A stretch of 32,125 bases of DNA, from NCBI GenBank assembly GCA_964390645.1, contig CAYMLL010000047.1, positions 1 to 32,125 of the forward strand, in the 5' to 3' direction. The first letter of the stretch is position 1; the number at the start of each line of letters is the position of its first letter. A program made the position numbers and the translations under genes. Source of the stretch: CAYMLL01 sp964390645. GTDB lineage: Bacteria > Planctomycetota > UBA8108. Shown here piece by piece: positions 1-8,200 of the stretch. The notes under the pieces were generated by a model, which was not told the origin of the DNA, ran no database searches, and was given only the letters and a program-made list of their open reading frames with translations.

Positions 1-1054
1 TCTCGTCCTGGTAGCGGATGGCGAGCAGCTGCGAGCTCATGAAGCTCGTGCACATGTAGATCATTCCGTGACCCTGGACCGGCTTCGGGACGATGGAGAA
101 GCCGAGCACGCCGTAGTTCAGCTTCCAGAGCTCTTCGCCGCTCATCGGGTCGTAGCCGTAGACCCAGTCAGCCGCCGGCGAGACGACGACCGTCTTGCCG
201 TCCATCTCGACGAGTAGCGGTGTCCCGTACGCCTTGTGCTTCTGGATGTCTTCGCGCAGCTCTCCGCTGCGGTCGGTCTTCCAGGCCACGGATCCGTCTC
301 GCGTGTCGAGCGCGGCGATGAACTGTCGATCGCTGCCGTCGAAGTGGATGATGAGACGGTCCTTCCAGAGGACCGGAGAGCTGCCAGGGCCGTTCTCGTG
401 GTTGATCTGCAGCTTCTGGTTGCGCCAGAGAACTTCCTGTGTGCGGGTGTCCAGGCAGGCGGTGCCGTTCGTCCCGAAGTGACAGAAGAGCTTGCCGTCG
501 GCGATGATCGGCGTCGGCGACGCGAAGCTGTTGAGCGTGTGGATCGGATCCGGATTCTCCCGGATCAGCACCTCGATATCATGTCGGAGCTCGCCGCTTC
601 TCTTGTCGACACAGACCGCTCGCAAGGTCAGCTTGCCGGCAGTGTTCAAGGGTTGGGAGTTTTTCGCTGCCGCGAGGAGGCGCTTCTTCTCTTGCGGCGA
701 CAGCGGGGACTCGATCGCGGTGGTCACCCAGATCTCGTCGCCTTCGATGACGGGCGACGACCATCCCTTGCCCGGAATCGCCGTCTTCCACGACACGTTC
801 TTCGACTCGCTCCAGCGGGTCGGCAGGCCCGAAGTCTCGACGTGCCCCTGACCGCCGGGACCGCGAAACCGACGCCAGTCCTGAGTCTTCGACGGTTCGG
901 CTCTGTCCGGCCGGCCGGCCGTCGATGCCCCGGTCGGTTTCCGGTTCGCTCCGTTGCGGGGCTGCCCGGGCTGCTGTCCGGGTCCGCTGGCATCCGGGTT
1001 GCCGCACGACAGGACCACGAGGATCACCGGCAAGCAGACGGTTGTCGGTCGCAT
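1..1054 (-). CDS. PQQ-like beta-propeller lipoprotein (C-terminus off window)
   Basis: The reverse strand reads without a stop from an ATG at 1054 to the window edge, giving about 351 residues and no C-terminus. Residues 1-17 form a short hydrophobic signal ending VVLSC, a plausible lipobox, so the protein is probably a secreted lipoprotein. After a Pro/Gly/Arg-rich linker comes QDWRRFRGPGG, a start typical of planctomycete PQQ-binding-like (BamB-type) beta-propellers. Blade motifs with conserved Trp follow: SGELRHDIEV, EVLWRNQK, GSVAWKTD and SGEELWKLNYG. Such secreted propellers are common in planctomycetes and usually have no defined substrate; a BamB-like scaffold and a quinoprotein dehydrogenase are both possible. 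No dehydrogenase partner is visible. It diverges from the esterase gene at 1353. Confidence 0.85.
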   Translation of the reverse strand, partial: MRPTTVCLPVILVVLSCGNPDASGPGQQPGQPRNGANRKPTGASTAGRPDRAEPSKTQDWRRFRGPGGQGHVETSGLPTRWSESKNVSWKTAIPGKGWSSPVIEGDEIWVTTAIESPLSPQEKKRLLAAAKNSQPLNTAGKLTLRAVCVDKRSGELRHDIEVLIRENPDPIHTLNSFASPTPIIADGKLFCHFGTNGTACLDTRTQEVLWRNQKLQINHENGPGSSPVLWKDRLIIHFDGSDRQFIAALDTRDGSVAWKTDRSGELREDIQKHKAYGTPLLVEMDGKTVVVSPAADWVYGYDPMSGEELWKLNYGVLGFSIVPKPVQGHGMIYMCTSFMSSQLLAIRYQDE

Positions 1055-1352
1055 GAGACTCCTTTCCTTCTCGAGCTTCACTTGTCGGATTCCGGACCGC
1101 TGATTGTAGCGCAAGGAGATCGCGCGTCGACGCGGATCCGGGCGCGATGCCTTCCGGGCACGGCGCGCGGGCTGGAGGCACACGTGGATTCACCGCGAGA
1201 GCCTGCCGTGAGAGTTCGCGACGGCTCGTTCCCGGGCCCGGGCTCTTGCGTTAGACTTACGGCGACGTTGGCGTGCGTCCGGCGTGCGTCCGGCGGCCTG
1301 ACGCGGGGGCGTTCCGGAACTCGAGAGACCGCCGGCTCTCCGGAGGAAAGAG
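1055..1352. other. Divergent intergenic region, likely promoters for both flanking genes
   Basis: No gene is visible between the two divergent starts. The stretch holds a 12-base palindrome made of CCCGGG units (1231-1242) and an 11-base tandem duplication (GCGTGCGTCCG, 1271-1281 and 1282-1292). GGAGG at 1342-1346 lies 6 bases before the ATG at 1353 and fixes the start of the plus-strand gene. Long open frames that cross this region are antisense shadows of GC-rich DNA. Confidence 0.5.
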
Positions 1353-2549
1353 ATGACCATGAGCGCTGTCCGCTTCCGTCTCCTCGTCGCGGTGGCACTC
1401 GCGGCGATTCTGGTCCCGGCGTCGGTTTTCCGGGGGACTGCGTTGCGGGGGTCGTCGAAGGGACTCGCTCGGGACGACAAGAGGCCCGCGTCCGAGCCCG
1501 GTGGCGCTGCGAGGCGGGCAGCCAGGCGCTACTTCGAGCAGCACGACGCGAACCGCGATGGGAAGCTTTCACGCGGGGAGTTTCCGCGCCGCCTGCGCGA
1601 GGTCTTCGACCGCGTCGACGCGGACGGAGACGGTCTCGTCACGCTCGAGGAGGACATCCGCTACCGCCGCCAGCGCACGCACGGACAGGCGGATCGGCAG
1701 CGCTCTCGCGAGCTCCCCGAGGGATTCGTCGCCCGTCGTGATATCGAGTACGCCAGGGTCGGCGACATCTCCTTGAAGCTCGATCTTTACACGCCGAAGG
1801 AGCCCGTGGGCAAGCTTCCCCTGATCGTCTGGATCCATGGAGGCGCCTGGCGGGCGGGGAGCAAGAGCAGCTGCCCGGCGTTGCGCTTTCTCGAGAGGGG
1901 CTTTGTCGTCGCGAGCATCTCCTATCGCCTGAGCCAGACGGCGATCTACCCCGCGCAGATCCATGACTGCAAGGGCGCCATCCGGTGGCTGCGCAAAAGC
2001 GCGTCGGCGTACTCGATCGACCCGCAGCGTATCGGAGTCTGGGGCTCCTCGGCGGGGGGACACCTGGTGGCGCTGCTGGGAACCTCCGGGGACGTCGAGG
2101 AGCTCGAGGGCGAGGTCGGCGTCACCGGCATCTCGAGCCGTGTGCAGGCGGTTTGCGACTTCTCCGGGCCGACGGACTTCCTGCAGATGGACGCGCACTC
2201 GAAGCCCGGCGCGCCGATCGTCCACGACGCTCCGGACTCGCCCGAGTCGCGGCTGGTGGGCGGACCGATCCAGGAGAACCGGGAGAAGGTGGCGCGGGCG
2301 AATCCGATCACCTTCGTGTCCGGGGACGATCCGCCGATCATCATCTTCCACGGAGACCGGGACCCGCTCGTGCCGCATCACCAGAGTGTCATCCTGCACG
2401 ACGCGCTCGAGAAGGCCGGTGTCGACGTGACCTTTCGCACGGTGAAGGGGGCCGGCCACGGGTTTCGCGGGCGCGAGAAGGTCGACGTCGAGGTCGACGC
2501 ATTCTTCGACAAGCACCTGAAGCCGAGGGTGCCACCGAGGAGGAGTTGA
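1353..2549 (+). CDS. Secreted EF-hand / alpha-beta hydrolase (BD-FAE-like esterase)
   Basis: This 398-residue protein starts with a signal peptide (about residues 1-30). Two consecutive calcium-binding EF-hand loops follow: DANRDGKLSRGE near 65-76 and DADGDGLVTLEE near 89-100. The rest is an alpha/beta hydrolase of the BD-FAE/esterase-lipase type. It has the oxyanion motif HGGAW near 161, the nucleophile elbow GSSAG with Ser233, Asp337 in HGDRDPLVP, and His369 in GAGHGF. All catalytic residues are present, so an active extracellular carboxyl or acetyl-ester hydrolase is expected, perhaps on plant or algal polysaccharide. GGAGG 6 bases upstream supports the ATG at 1353; ATG at 1359 is a second in-frame choice. 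EF-hand-plus-esterase proteins are known in planctomycetes. The substrate is not readable from sequence. Confidence 0.88.
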   Translation: MTMSAVRFRLLVAVALAAILVPASVFRGTALRGSSKGLARDDKRPASEPGGAARRAARRYFEQHDANRDGKLSRGEFPRRLREVFDRVDADGDGLVTLEEDIRYRRQRTHGQADRQRSRELPEGFVARRDIEYARVGDISLKLDLYTPKEPVGKLPLIVWIHGGAWRAGSKSSCPALRFLERGFVVASISYRLSQTAIYPAQIHDCKGAIRWLRKSASAYSIDPQRIGVWGSSAGGHLVALLGTSGDVEELEGEVGVTGISSRVQAVCDFSGPTDFLQMDAHSKPGAPIVHDAPDSPESRLVGGPIQENREKVARANPITFVSGDDPPIIIFHGDRDPLVPHHQSVILHDALEKAGVDVTFRTVKGAGHGFRGREKVDVEVDAFFDKHLKPRVPPRRS

Positions 2550-3115
2550 GCGGACGCGGAGCGGGGTCGGCTGCTGTTCGCGGCCCGGTGTCGTTCGCCC
2601 GGCAGGCGCGCTCGGTCCGGTGGACACCACGGTCAGTCGTCAGGTGGACGGCGAGGCGTCCGGCTCTTTTCCCGGGACGACCGACTTCGAGCTGCGTGCG
2701 CCGCGCGCCGGCGCTCGGGCCTGTCCACGGAGCTCGCGGGCCGAGAGCGGGGGGCCCGGGCGTGGCTACGGGGTACCGACCGCCCTGCTCGGTGATGGAG
2801 GCGGACCGCCGAGGCCCCCGGTCTGGCTGCTCGCGACCCTGGAGGCCCACCGCAGAGACCGGACTCCTTCAGTGCGGGGGAACGAGACGGGCGGATCGAG
2901 CTCACCGATGGTATCGTGACGCTGAACTCCCTCTTCCTCGGAGGTGGGCCCCCGGGTTCGCCCGGACACGAGATCGCGGCGCTGACCCGGACGCTCCGGA
3001 GTCCCCTGGTGATCCGGGATGCGAGTCGTATGCGGAGTGTTGACGAGAAGGTCCCTCGGCAAGGGAAGGTTCTGGAATTCGGTGTGCGAGAGTCGGGGTG
3101 GTCACATGACGAACC
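2550..3115 (+). other. Gap with degraded coding sequence upstream of the pseudo-caspase gene
   Basis: No intact gene is recognised in this 566-base stretch. Its middle carries the dockerin-like relic annotated separately (2865-2966). The sequence before the relic (2620-2860) is open in places but resembles no family I know; it may be the decayed body of the protein whose tail is the relic. An in-frame TGA at 2793-2795 closes the relic's frame upstream. From there the frame is open into the next gene, so a GTG at 2916 or ATG at 3030 could in principle be used as start, which I think less likely than TTG 3129. Confidence 0.5.
2865..2966 (+). pseudogene. Relic of a dockerin-like C-terminal domain
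   Basis: In the frame of GAC at 2886 the sequence reads SFSAGERDGRIELTDG then IVTLNSLFLGGGPP. This matches the first half of the dockerin-like repeat found intact in this window (for example FVRGDADSSGSINLTDG then VAVLNYLFLGG in the protein ending at 25140). The RGD and the first Asp ligand are lost and there is no second repeat. It is not attached to a recognisable secreted body, so I read it as the remains of a deleted gene. It is in frame with the downstream caspase-fold gene. Confidence 0.6.
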
Positions 3116-3120
3116 AGGAG
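3116..3120 (+). promoter_or_regulatory. Shine-Dalgarno deciding a TTG start
   Basis: AGGAG lies 8 bases before the TTG at 3129. The TTG start puts a positively charged, hydrophobic signal peptide (MTRVTLIIVLSVLFTRPLWA) at the N-terminus, directly before the caspase fold. The ATG at 3108 belongs to a different frame that stops after eight codons (MTNQEPAS), so it is not the start of this gene, although it could act as a tiny leader. Confidence 0.6.
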
Positions 3121-3128
3121 CCCGCTTC

Positions 3129-4604
3129 TTGACTCGAGTCACCCTGATCATCGTTCTGTCGGTGCTGTTCACAAGGCCGCTATGGGCGGAGCACCGGGTG
3201 GCGCTCCTTATCGGGAACGCGGCGTACGAGCGGACCGCGCCGCCGACGTCTCCGCACCCTGATCTCCAGGCTGTTCGAGCCGCGTTGGCCCGACGGGGTT
3301 TTCGCACGACCGTCCTTCGGGATCTCGGAGCCCGGTGTCTCGCAGAGGCGCTCGAGCGATTTGCGGCCGGTGTTCCGACACGGGGGACGGCGCTAGTCTA
3401 CTACCGCGGGTACGCGTTCGAGGGCGAGAGGGAGGGCAGGAAGGCCAGCTTCCTTCTCCCGGTCGATGCCGGCGCGAGGAGCCCGGGAGAGATCGGCGAG
3501 AGTGGCTACCGTGTCACGGATCTACCCGCGTTGCTGCATACGAAGAGCGGTGCCGGTCGCCAGATCGTTCTGGTGGACGGCGTGTCCCACCCCGACCGGA
3601 TTCCCGGGCCCTCCCCCTCCCTGTCGCGATCGGAGGAGCTGGCTCCGAACTCGCTGCTCGGCTTCGCCTCGTATCCGGCGCGGGCAACCGGTCGCGGCGC
3701 GACCGCAGCCTCGACGAAGTCGCGGTGGACGCGAATCCTGGACGATTCCATGGGGCTGATCGAGGCGGTCGAGACGGCATCTGCCTGGTCCACGAAGACG
3801 CTCGCCTCCGGAGGCGGGGCCCCGGCCGTGGCGTCGGTTGCGGTCTCCTCACCCTGCGAGCTTCGACCCGGCGCCAGGGCCGGCGACGAGTGGGTCAACG
3901 CCCGGGGAATGGTCTTTTGCTGGTGTCCTCGAAGGCAGAACACGGAGAAGGGCGGGCCCGCGCCTCATGGCAGGGGATTCTGGCTCGCGAAGTTCGAGCT
4001 GACGCGTCGAGAGTCGGAGCTGACGTCGGCGATGGCCTCGGCGCTGTCGGGTGACCACGGCGCGGCACGGACGAGGGTGGCTTCACGGAAGGCGATGGCT
4101 TCGGACAAGAATCACCCGATGGACATGATTCACCCGAGCGAGATGGAGGCCTGTCTGAAGGCCTTGAACGCATCCGAGGCCGCATTCGGTCGCTTGCCGG
4201 CCGGTTGGGAGTACTCGTTACCGACGGAAGCCGAGTGGGAGCATGCCTGTCGAGCGGGCACCAGAACACGTTTCTTTTTCGGTGACGATAGGGCCGCTCT
4301 TCCGCGCTACGCTAATTTCGCCGACAAGAGTCTGCTCGGTTGGAGCTACACGGAATACACGCTGGATGACAAGACGCCACAGCTCGCGCTGGTCGGGAAG
4401 TACCGCGCGAATCCATGGGGACTGCACGACATGTACGGTAATCTCTGTGAGTGGGTCGAGTCGGGCGGCGAAGAGTGGGTGGGGCGTGGTGGAAGCTGGG
4501 TCAGTGTCCCGAGGGATTGCTGCTCGTCCGCGCGACGCTCTTTCGACAAACGCAGGGCGAGGAACTTTCTGGGATATCGCATCGTTCTGCGGCAGAAGCC
4601 GTGA
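3129..4604 (+). CDS. Secreted pseudo-caspase (C14 fold) fused to an FGE/SUMF1-like domain
   Basis: From TTG 3129 the protein has 491 residues: a signal peptide (1-20, ending PLWA), a peptidase C14 (metacaspase/orthocaspase p20) fold at about 21-175, and a formylglycine-generating-enzyme/SUMF1-like domain at about 255-490. Caspase landmarks are RVALLIGNAAY, ALARRGFRTTVL, ALVYYRGYAFEG, FLLPVDA and IVLVDGVSHP. The family's catalytic His sits in YYSGHG; here the position is Tyr95 (YYRGYA). The catalytic Cys of DACR or DSC is Val152 (VDGV). Both catalytic residues are therefore missing and the domain should be inactive. FGE landmarks are LPTEAEWEHACRAG, NPWGLHDMYGNLCEWV and GRGGSW. The FGE copper-site Cys after RGGSW is absent, so that half is probably a binding rather than an oxidising domain. 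Caspase-FGE fusions are known in planctomycetes and cyanobacteria; the loss of both residues is the odd point. Confidence 0.82.
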   Translation: MTRVTLIIVLSVLFTRPLWAEHRVALLIGNAAYERTAPPTSPHPDLQAVRAALARRGFRTTVLRDLGARCLAEALERFAAGVPTRGTALVYYRGYAFEGEREGRKASFLLPVDAGARSPGEIGESGYRVTDLPALLHTKSGAGRQIVLVDGVSHPDRIPGPSPSLSRSEELAPNSLLGFASYPARATGRGATAASTKSRWTRILDDSMGLIEAVETASAWSTKTLASGGGAPAVASVAVSSPCELRPGARAGDEWVNARGMVFCWCPRRQNTEKGGPAPHGRGFWLAKFELTRRESELTSAMASALSGDHGAARTRVASRKAMASDKNHPMDMIHPSEMEACLKALNASEAAFGRLPAGWEYSLPTEAEWEHACRAGTRTRFFFGDDRAALPRYANFADKSLLGWSYTEYTLDDKTPQLALVGKYRANPWGLHDMYGNLCEWVESGGEEWVGRGGSWVSVPRDCCSSARRSFDKRRARNFLGYRIVLRQKP

Positions 4605-4729
4605 TTCCCGGGGCGCCGGCTTCGTCGCACTCGCTGCGAATCGGCTCCGGTTCGGGGGGATACGGGGACCGCGAGCTCGTCATTCGTGCCTCCATCGCAG
4701 CTCATCTCCAACGGGATACGGGACTTGCC

Positions 4730-5077
4730 ATGAGACGCCGGACAGGCTCCGCCGCTGCCGTGTTCGCGGTCTCCTTCATGATCGCCCTGGTCCGACGGGA
4801 CGTCGCCGCCGATCCATCGCAGTGGCAATTGCGTGTCAAGCCCGGTGCCTACAGCGGGGTCGCATTTCCGGGCGAGAAGGCCGAGTACCAGCTGGAGCTC
4901 GAGAACACGACGAAGGAGGACCGTGAAGTCGAGGTCCGACTGCGCAGCACCTCGGATGTGGGCGAGAAGTGGGGGAAGGACTGGAAGCTCGAGATCGCGG
5001 CTGGCAAGAAGCACACCGAGAGAGTCACGCACCCGTCGGTGACCAGCCCCCACGGACGGTACCGCCTTTTGTCGTAG
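4730..5077 (+). CDS. Short secreted beta-sandwich-like protein, possibly cut short by a stop
   Basis: This 115-residue product from ATG 4730 has an Arg-rich signal peptide (about 1-27) and then a beta-rich stretch (QWQLRVKPGAYSGVAF, YQLELENTTKEDREVEV). It resembles the first strands of an extracellular Ig-like or NEW3-like domain. It ends at TAG 5075-5077 just after HGRYRLLS. The same frame stays open past that stop (FQDLPMKAEGV...) until it meets the convergent gene ending at 5207, so a longer protein may have been lost. I do not recognise a family. The ATG has no strong ribosome-binding site. It could be a fragment of a larger secreted protein. Confidence 0.5.
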   Translation: MRRRTGSAAAVFAVSFMIALVRRDVAADPSQWQLRVKPGAYSGVAFPGEKAEYQLELENTTKEDREVEVRLRSTSDVGEKWGKDWKLEIAAGKKHTERVTHPSVTSPHGRYRLLS

Positions 5078-5206
5078 TTTCAGGACCTCCCGATGAAGGC
5101 CGAGGGTGTCCTCAGTCGTGGTCGTGCGAAGGAGTTTGGTTTTCCGATTTACCCGGGGATCGCCGAGGCGGTTCGTGGAGGGGGCCGGTCACTCCTCGAT
5201 CGGTCC

Positions 5207-8200
5207 TTATTCGCATCCTGCGGTGGCGGTGAGGCACCCGAGCTCGTCGGCCGTACCGTCCAATCCACAATCCGGGAAGGGAGTCGGAGGCGCGCTGTCA
5301 CCCAGGAACGAGTAGTTGAGGGTGTAGATCGCGTCGGCGATGTCCACGTCTCCATCGTCATTCGCATCCGCGGCATCTTCACAGGTCGATTCGCGACCGA
5401 ACCAGAAGAGATGGTACAAGGTGTGGCTCGGGTCGGAAATATCGACGTCTCCGTCACCGTTGGCGTCGCCGCGAACGAACCGGGGGCTGCAGGTCACGGT
5501 CACGTCGAACGTACAGCTGGCCGTGTTGCCGGTGGCGTCCACCGCCGTGACCGTCACCGTCGTGGTGCCGACGGGAAAGAAGCTCCCCGAAGCCGGTTCC
5601 GTGGAGACCATCGGACTGGTGTCGCAGCTGTCGGTTGCGGTCGCGACAAAATCCACCGCGGCGCCGTCCACGTCATCGCACTCCACCGAGACAGCCGCCG
5701 GGCAGGTGATCTCGGGTGGTGACCGGTCCTCGACGGTGATCATCGCCGTACAGGAGTCGGCGTTACCCAGGTCGTCGGTCACCGTGACCGTCACTTCCGT
5801 GCTGCCGAGGGGGAAGGGCCCCGCAGGATCCAGCGTCAAGGTGAGGGCCACCTCGGGATGCGTGAACCCGGCGTAGACGAGCTCCGGCGCCACGGTCGCC
5901 TCGCAGTCCGCTTCCGCCGGTACCGTGACGTCCTGGCAGTAGGCCACCGGCACGGTACTCAGGACGCCCCCGATGGCGCCGCCCGGGCCGCCGTAGTCCG
6001 CCGACGGGCCCTGGTCGTCGTACAGCATGAACAGGTAGGAGACGTTCGTGGGATAGGGGGCCCCATCCGGATCGAGCATTCCCGCATCGACGAGGCGTCC
6101 CGTCCTGTTGTCGACCCGTGGCGGCGCCGCCGCGTGGACGTCCGGATCGAACGGGATCAGGAAACCATCCTCGTCGAGAGCGAAATGGCCGCCGCCGGTG
6201 TGCATCATCAAGAACCAGCGCTCGGGACGCCGTGACACCTGCGCCAGCCTCTGGTTCACGAAGTCCGCGCCCACCAGGAGGTCGTGGTTGGACCAACGGT
6301 TCCCCCAGCAGATGTCCGAGTCCCCCAGGTTCGCTGCCTCCGGATTGCCGGGGATGGCGTAGAAGTGGGCCTGGGTCACATCGAACTCCGTTTCCATCAC
6401 GATGTTGAAGTCCATCGAGTTATTCCCCGGGCGGATGGTCATGACCGCGTGCCCCGAGGCCTCCGGATCGCCGTCGGGCAACCAGCCGTGCGCGGCGTTC
6501 GGGCCGCCGTCCATCAACGCGTAGAGGCGCACCGGCTCCACGGGACCGACAGGCACGGTCTCCGGCAGCCGTGACCGCAGATACGCCTCCACGTCGGCGA
6601 TCTCTCCCGCGGTGAGAGCCCGATCGTAGACGAGGATCTCCGCGATATCCCCGGTCAGGACGTTCGAGGAGTCGCCGGAGGAGTTGATCCACGAGCCGAT
6701 GGACATCTGGGACCAGTCCGAGTTGTAGGGCGTCGCTGGTCCGCCGGCCTGCGAGTCCACCCCGTCGAGGTATCCGCGGTGGGTCGAAGCGGCGCTGCCG
6801 TCGTACACCTGCGTGAAGTAGTGAAACCGGTCCGCGGGTATCTCGATCCCCTTGTGCGCCGCGCCGCCATCGTAGTGATAGTAGGCGTCGAACGTGCCCG
6901 CCCCGTCATCTCGCGCCAGGGCGTACTGGCTCGCTCCGCCGTTGCGCCGGCCAAAGCAGTACCAGTAGGACGCCGAGGAGGTCTGGCTGGGCGCCAGCAG
7001 GTTGCCGACGGTGAAGATGGTGGCATCGGCAAGGGTCTGGCCGAGGCTGCCTCGGAAGGCAGCGACGCCCGCCATACGCAGAAAGGACAGGCGCGTGGCC
7101 GGATCCACGATGTGCGTGGCGTCGCCGTCCACCAGGTCGATGGCGTTCGCGGACTGGTCCGCCCAGGTCGTCACCACGGACCCGCTTCCCGTGCTGTCGG
7201 TGCCCGCATCGGCTCGCAGCCAGAGCGCCAGGTCCGGGCGCAGAGCAGGCACCGGGCCGCTGGCCGGATCCAGGGCCCGTCCGCTGAGGCTCAGAACGAT
7301 CTCGGGAGCCTCCACGACGTTGGTCGTGATCCTCAGCTCGGCGGTGAAGTCACCGCTGGCGTCGGGGGCGAACTCGATGGCGACGATCTCGTCGTCACCG
7401 GGCTCGAGGCTGGTCCGCGGAGTGCCCACCACGGAGAACGCCCCGTTACCGGTCAGCTCGAGGGCCCAGGTCAGCGGCGCGAAGCCGCTGTTGGTCACCG
7501 TCACCTGCCGGGTCGTGCAGCACCCGCCGGGTACGAACACCGCCGGCAGCACGAGATCACCCGCTGCGGGCGTCAACTGGATGTCGGGCCGGGGCTCCAC
7601 ACCGGTGCCGGACAGCTCGACCTCGAAGGTCGGCGAGGACCAGTCGTTGCTGGTGACGACCAGCGTGCCGTTGAACGAGACTCTGCTCGTGGGGGCAAAC
7701 TGGAGCTGGACGTCCTGGCTGTCTCCAGGCGCGATGAGCGCCGGTTCGGTGAGGGCGCTGAAGACAGGATCACCGGTGAACGACAGCGAGTAGATCAGCT
7801 CCGCGTTGCCATTGTTGCGAACTGTCAATGTTGCGGTGCTCGGGTTCCCGGGAGCGCCCGCGTCGGCAAACGCCAGGCTGTTGACGCCGAGAGCCGCCTC
7901 CGGCTCGGACGTCAGCGGAATCGTCTCGCCGTGAGTCCCGAGATTCGCTGCCACGTAGGAGCGGGCCAGTGGCCGGTTGTAGACCGCGAACAGGGAGCAG
8001 TCCGTCTCCTCCTGATAGACCGACGCATCACCGAGGATGGTGAACGCATCCGGATCGAGCGACGCCGGACCATCGACACCTCCGGCGCCGCCGCTGGCGA
8101 CCAGGACGCCGTCGAGGAACGTGTCGAACCTGTCGTTGGCCGTGTCGACCACGTAGACGAGACGGTACCAGTCCCCTGGCACCAGGGAGCCTGGCGGTGA

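Noticed and set aside
236..1741. Long plus-strand frame across the first gene and the divergent gap
   Set aside because: It is antisense to a well-matched PQQ-propeller protein, has no family resemblance, and overlaps the ribosome-binding site of the esterase gene.
6779..8200. Long plus-strand frame inside the adhesin gene
   Set aside because: It is a shadow of the GC-rich minus-strand gene; the protein is Arg/Val/Gly-rich with no domain.
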